Source of the DNA: Microvirga subterranea
GTDB taxonomy: Bacteria > Pseudomonadota > Alphaproteobacteria > Rhizobiales > Beijerinckiaceae
DNA length: 64,000 bases
Direction of reading: 5' to 3'
NCBI RefSeq assembly: GCF_003350535.1
Contig: NZ_QQBB01000014.1
Span: 1-64,000, forward strand
Below the pieces are notes generated by a model, which made no database searches, was not told where the DNA came from, and saw nothing but the letters and a program-made list of their open reading frames with translations. How positions within the stretch are numbered: the stretch's first letter is position 1; each line of letters opens with the position of its first letter. Positions 63,352 to 64,000 of the stretch are shown one piece after another. A program made the translations under genes and the position numbers.

Positions 63352-63612
63352 ATGCGCGAACTCAAGACTGAAGAACTCGCTCACGTTTCCGGCGCCGGTT
63401 TGGTCATTTGTCCGCCCCCGCCTTGCTACACCCCCTGCCCGCCGCCGCCCTGCTACGAACCTCCGGAATGTCCCGAAGAGCCCAAGACGAAGGGCAACAA
63501 TGGTTGGGGACAGCAGAAAGAAGGGCACAAGTCTGAAGGTATAGACGACGGTGAAAACGCGGGATCGTCTCATGCTTATGCAGGTGGTGGCGGGGACAAG
63601 TTCTCACGTTAG
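63352..63612 (+). CDS. Leader-type peptide with Cys/Pro-rich core (RiPP/bacteriocin-like precursor)
   Basis: The 86-residue product begins MRELKTEELAHVSGAG, which fits double-glycine-type leaders (ELxxEELxxVxG[G/A]) removed by C39 peptidase transporters. Behind Ala15 the core has two units CPPPPCYxP (Cys20/25 and Cys29/34), a fifth Cys at 40, then a polar Gly/Lys-rich tail ending GGGGDKFSR. A very good ribosome binding site is present. The next gene begins an HlyD-type export adaptor, which supports secretion. No modifying enzyme is visible before the window ends. Class and activity are inference. Confidence 0.7.
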   Translation: MRELKTEELAHVSGAGLVICPPPPCYTPCPPPPCYEPPECPEEPKTKGNNGWGQQKEGHKSEGIDDGENAGSSHAYAGGGGDKFSR

Positions 63613-63715
63613 AACTAATGATCCAGAGTAGTAGTCCGTCTTGTTCCACGCGCCCAATGGGTGCTCAGTCACCATACGGGACAGCTGCTCGGTTAAGGCC
63701 ACGATTGAACTGTCG

Positions 63716-63738
63716 CACCGGCACCTCTGGTGCCGGTG
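63716..63738 (+). terminator. Strong hairpin between peptide and export genes
   Basis: CACCGGCACC-TCT-GGTGCCGGTG is a perfect 10-bp stem with a 3-base loop, 100 bases after the peptide stop. No T-run follows. It may be a partial terminator that keeps peptide message above the export genes, or a stabilising stem. Confidence 0.5.
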
Positions 63739-63840
63739 TCTTCGGACGCAAGCAGGATGCAATGAATGGCAGTTGTCAGCCGCTTGTATAATGCGTTCGA
63801 TCTTCACCATGAACTGCTTTGAGGCGGTGAGTTGGCTGTT

Positions 63841-64000
63841 ATGAGCGAGAATGCCTCCAAGTATAATTCACTTGTCGAGGGCAATACTCGGTCCGCTCCC
63901 GCGCAGCCGCTCTTTCGCCCCGAGGTGATGGTTGAGCACCAGTCACAGTGGCTCGGAACGGTGCTGCTTGAGCCAAAGATCACCCACTGGATGTTTGCGT
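63841..64000 (+). CDS. HlyD-family peptide-export adaptor, 5' part only
   Basis: The first 53 codons read MSENASKYNSLVEGNTRSAP, then PLFRPEVMVEHQSQWLGTVL and LEPKITHWMFA, where the window ends. LFRPEV, followed by a QWLGxVLL motif just before the first membrane span, is typical of HlyD/CvaA-type adaptors that work with C39-peptidase ABC exporters. The gene continues beyond the window, and a cognate ABC exporter is expected next. Confidence 0.7.
   Translation, partial: MSENASKYNSLVEGNTRSAPAQPLFRPEVMVEHQSQWLGTVLLEPKITHWMFA

Overview
The window reads as a high-GC alphaproteobacterium of the Hyphomicrobiales. Supporting signs are the Aap-type amino-acid transporter genes, an EcfG-type ECF sigma factor, a curli locus with the alphaproteobacterial CsgH protein, and a DUF6894 protein. 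Methylobacteriaceae (Microvirga-like) is my best guess, not a demonstrated assignment. An iteron origin with a RepA_C-type initiator gene (about 43.6-45.2 kb) lies beside the 3' part of a tRNA-Arg gene. Part of the window is therefore a plasmid or megaplasmid, or an integrated one.

Layout. 0-2.5 kb: initiator tRNA with a terminator, then eroded general-stress-response genes (a NepR-like ORF, an EcfG sigma gene without a proper start, a response-regulator fragment). 2.6-9.5 kb: a leftward curli block, in transcription order curlin (csgA-like), csgH, a second curlin-repeat protein, csgF, csgG, lytic transglycosylase and a small secreted protein, with a CsgD-like LuxR regulator at its far end. 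9.7-12.1 kb: small hypothetical genes. 12.2-14.1 kb: psuK-psuG for pseudouridine breakdown. 14.2-18 kb: an HtrA-like pseudoprotease, a beta-hydroxyacid dehydrogenase and small membrane or secreted proteins.

18-29 kb: a catabolic region for cyclic amides or nitrogen heterocycles. It has a FadR-type GntR regulator divergent from a dihydropyrimidinase/hydantoinase, two 481-residue amidohydrolases, an Asp/Glu/hydantoin racemase, aapJQM without the ATPase gene, and a DAO-type FAD amine oxidase. 29-34 kb: a flippase/GNAT pair, an Old Yellow Enzyme homologue and two small proteins. 34-42 kb: marR-emrB-emrA followed by an acrA-acrB RND pump. 42-45.5 kb: a DUF2076 protein, a gene fragment, iterons, repA and the tRNA-Arg remnant.

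46-62 kb: a Bcr/CflA exporter, an M15 peptidase, a channel-like protein with an unusual pore motif, and a stress/aldehyde-handling neighbourhood. The latter holds an MRJP/yellow protein, two Zn alcohol dehydrogenases, a PAS4-receiver-LuxR protein, an SRPBCC protein, UvrA2, a DJ-1/PfpI protein and a decayed alcohol dehydrogenase. 62.3-64 kb: a Crp/Fnr regulator, then a small leader-type peptide with a Cys/Pro-rich core, followed by the start of an HlyD-type peptide-export gene cut by the window end. That last pair is the most promising candidate for an undescribed system.
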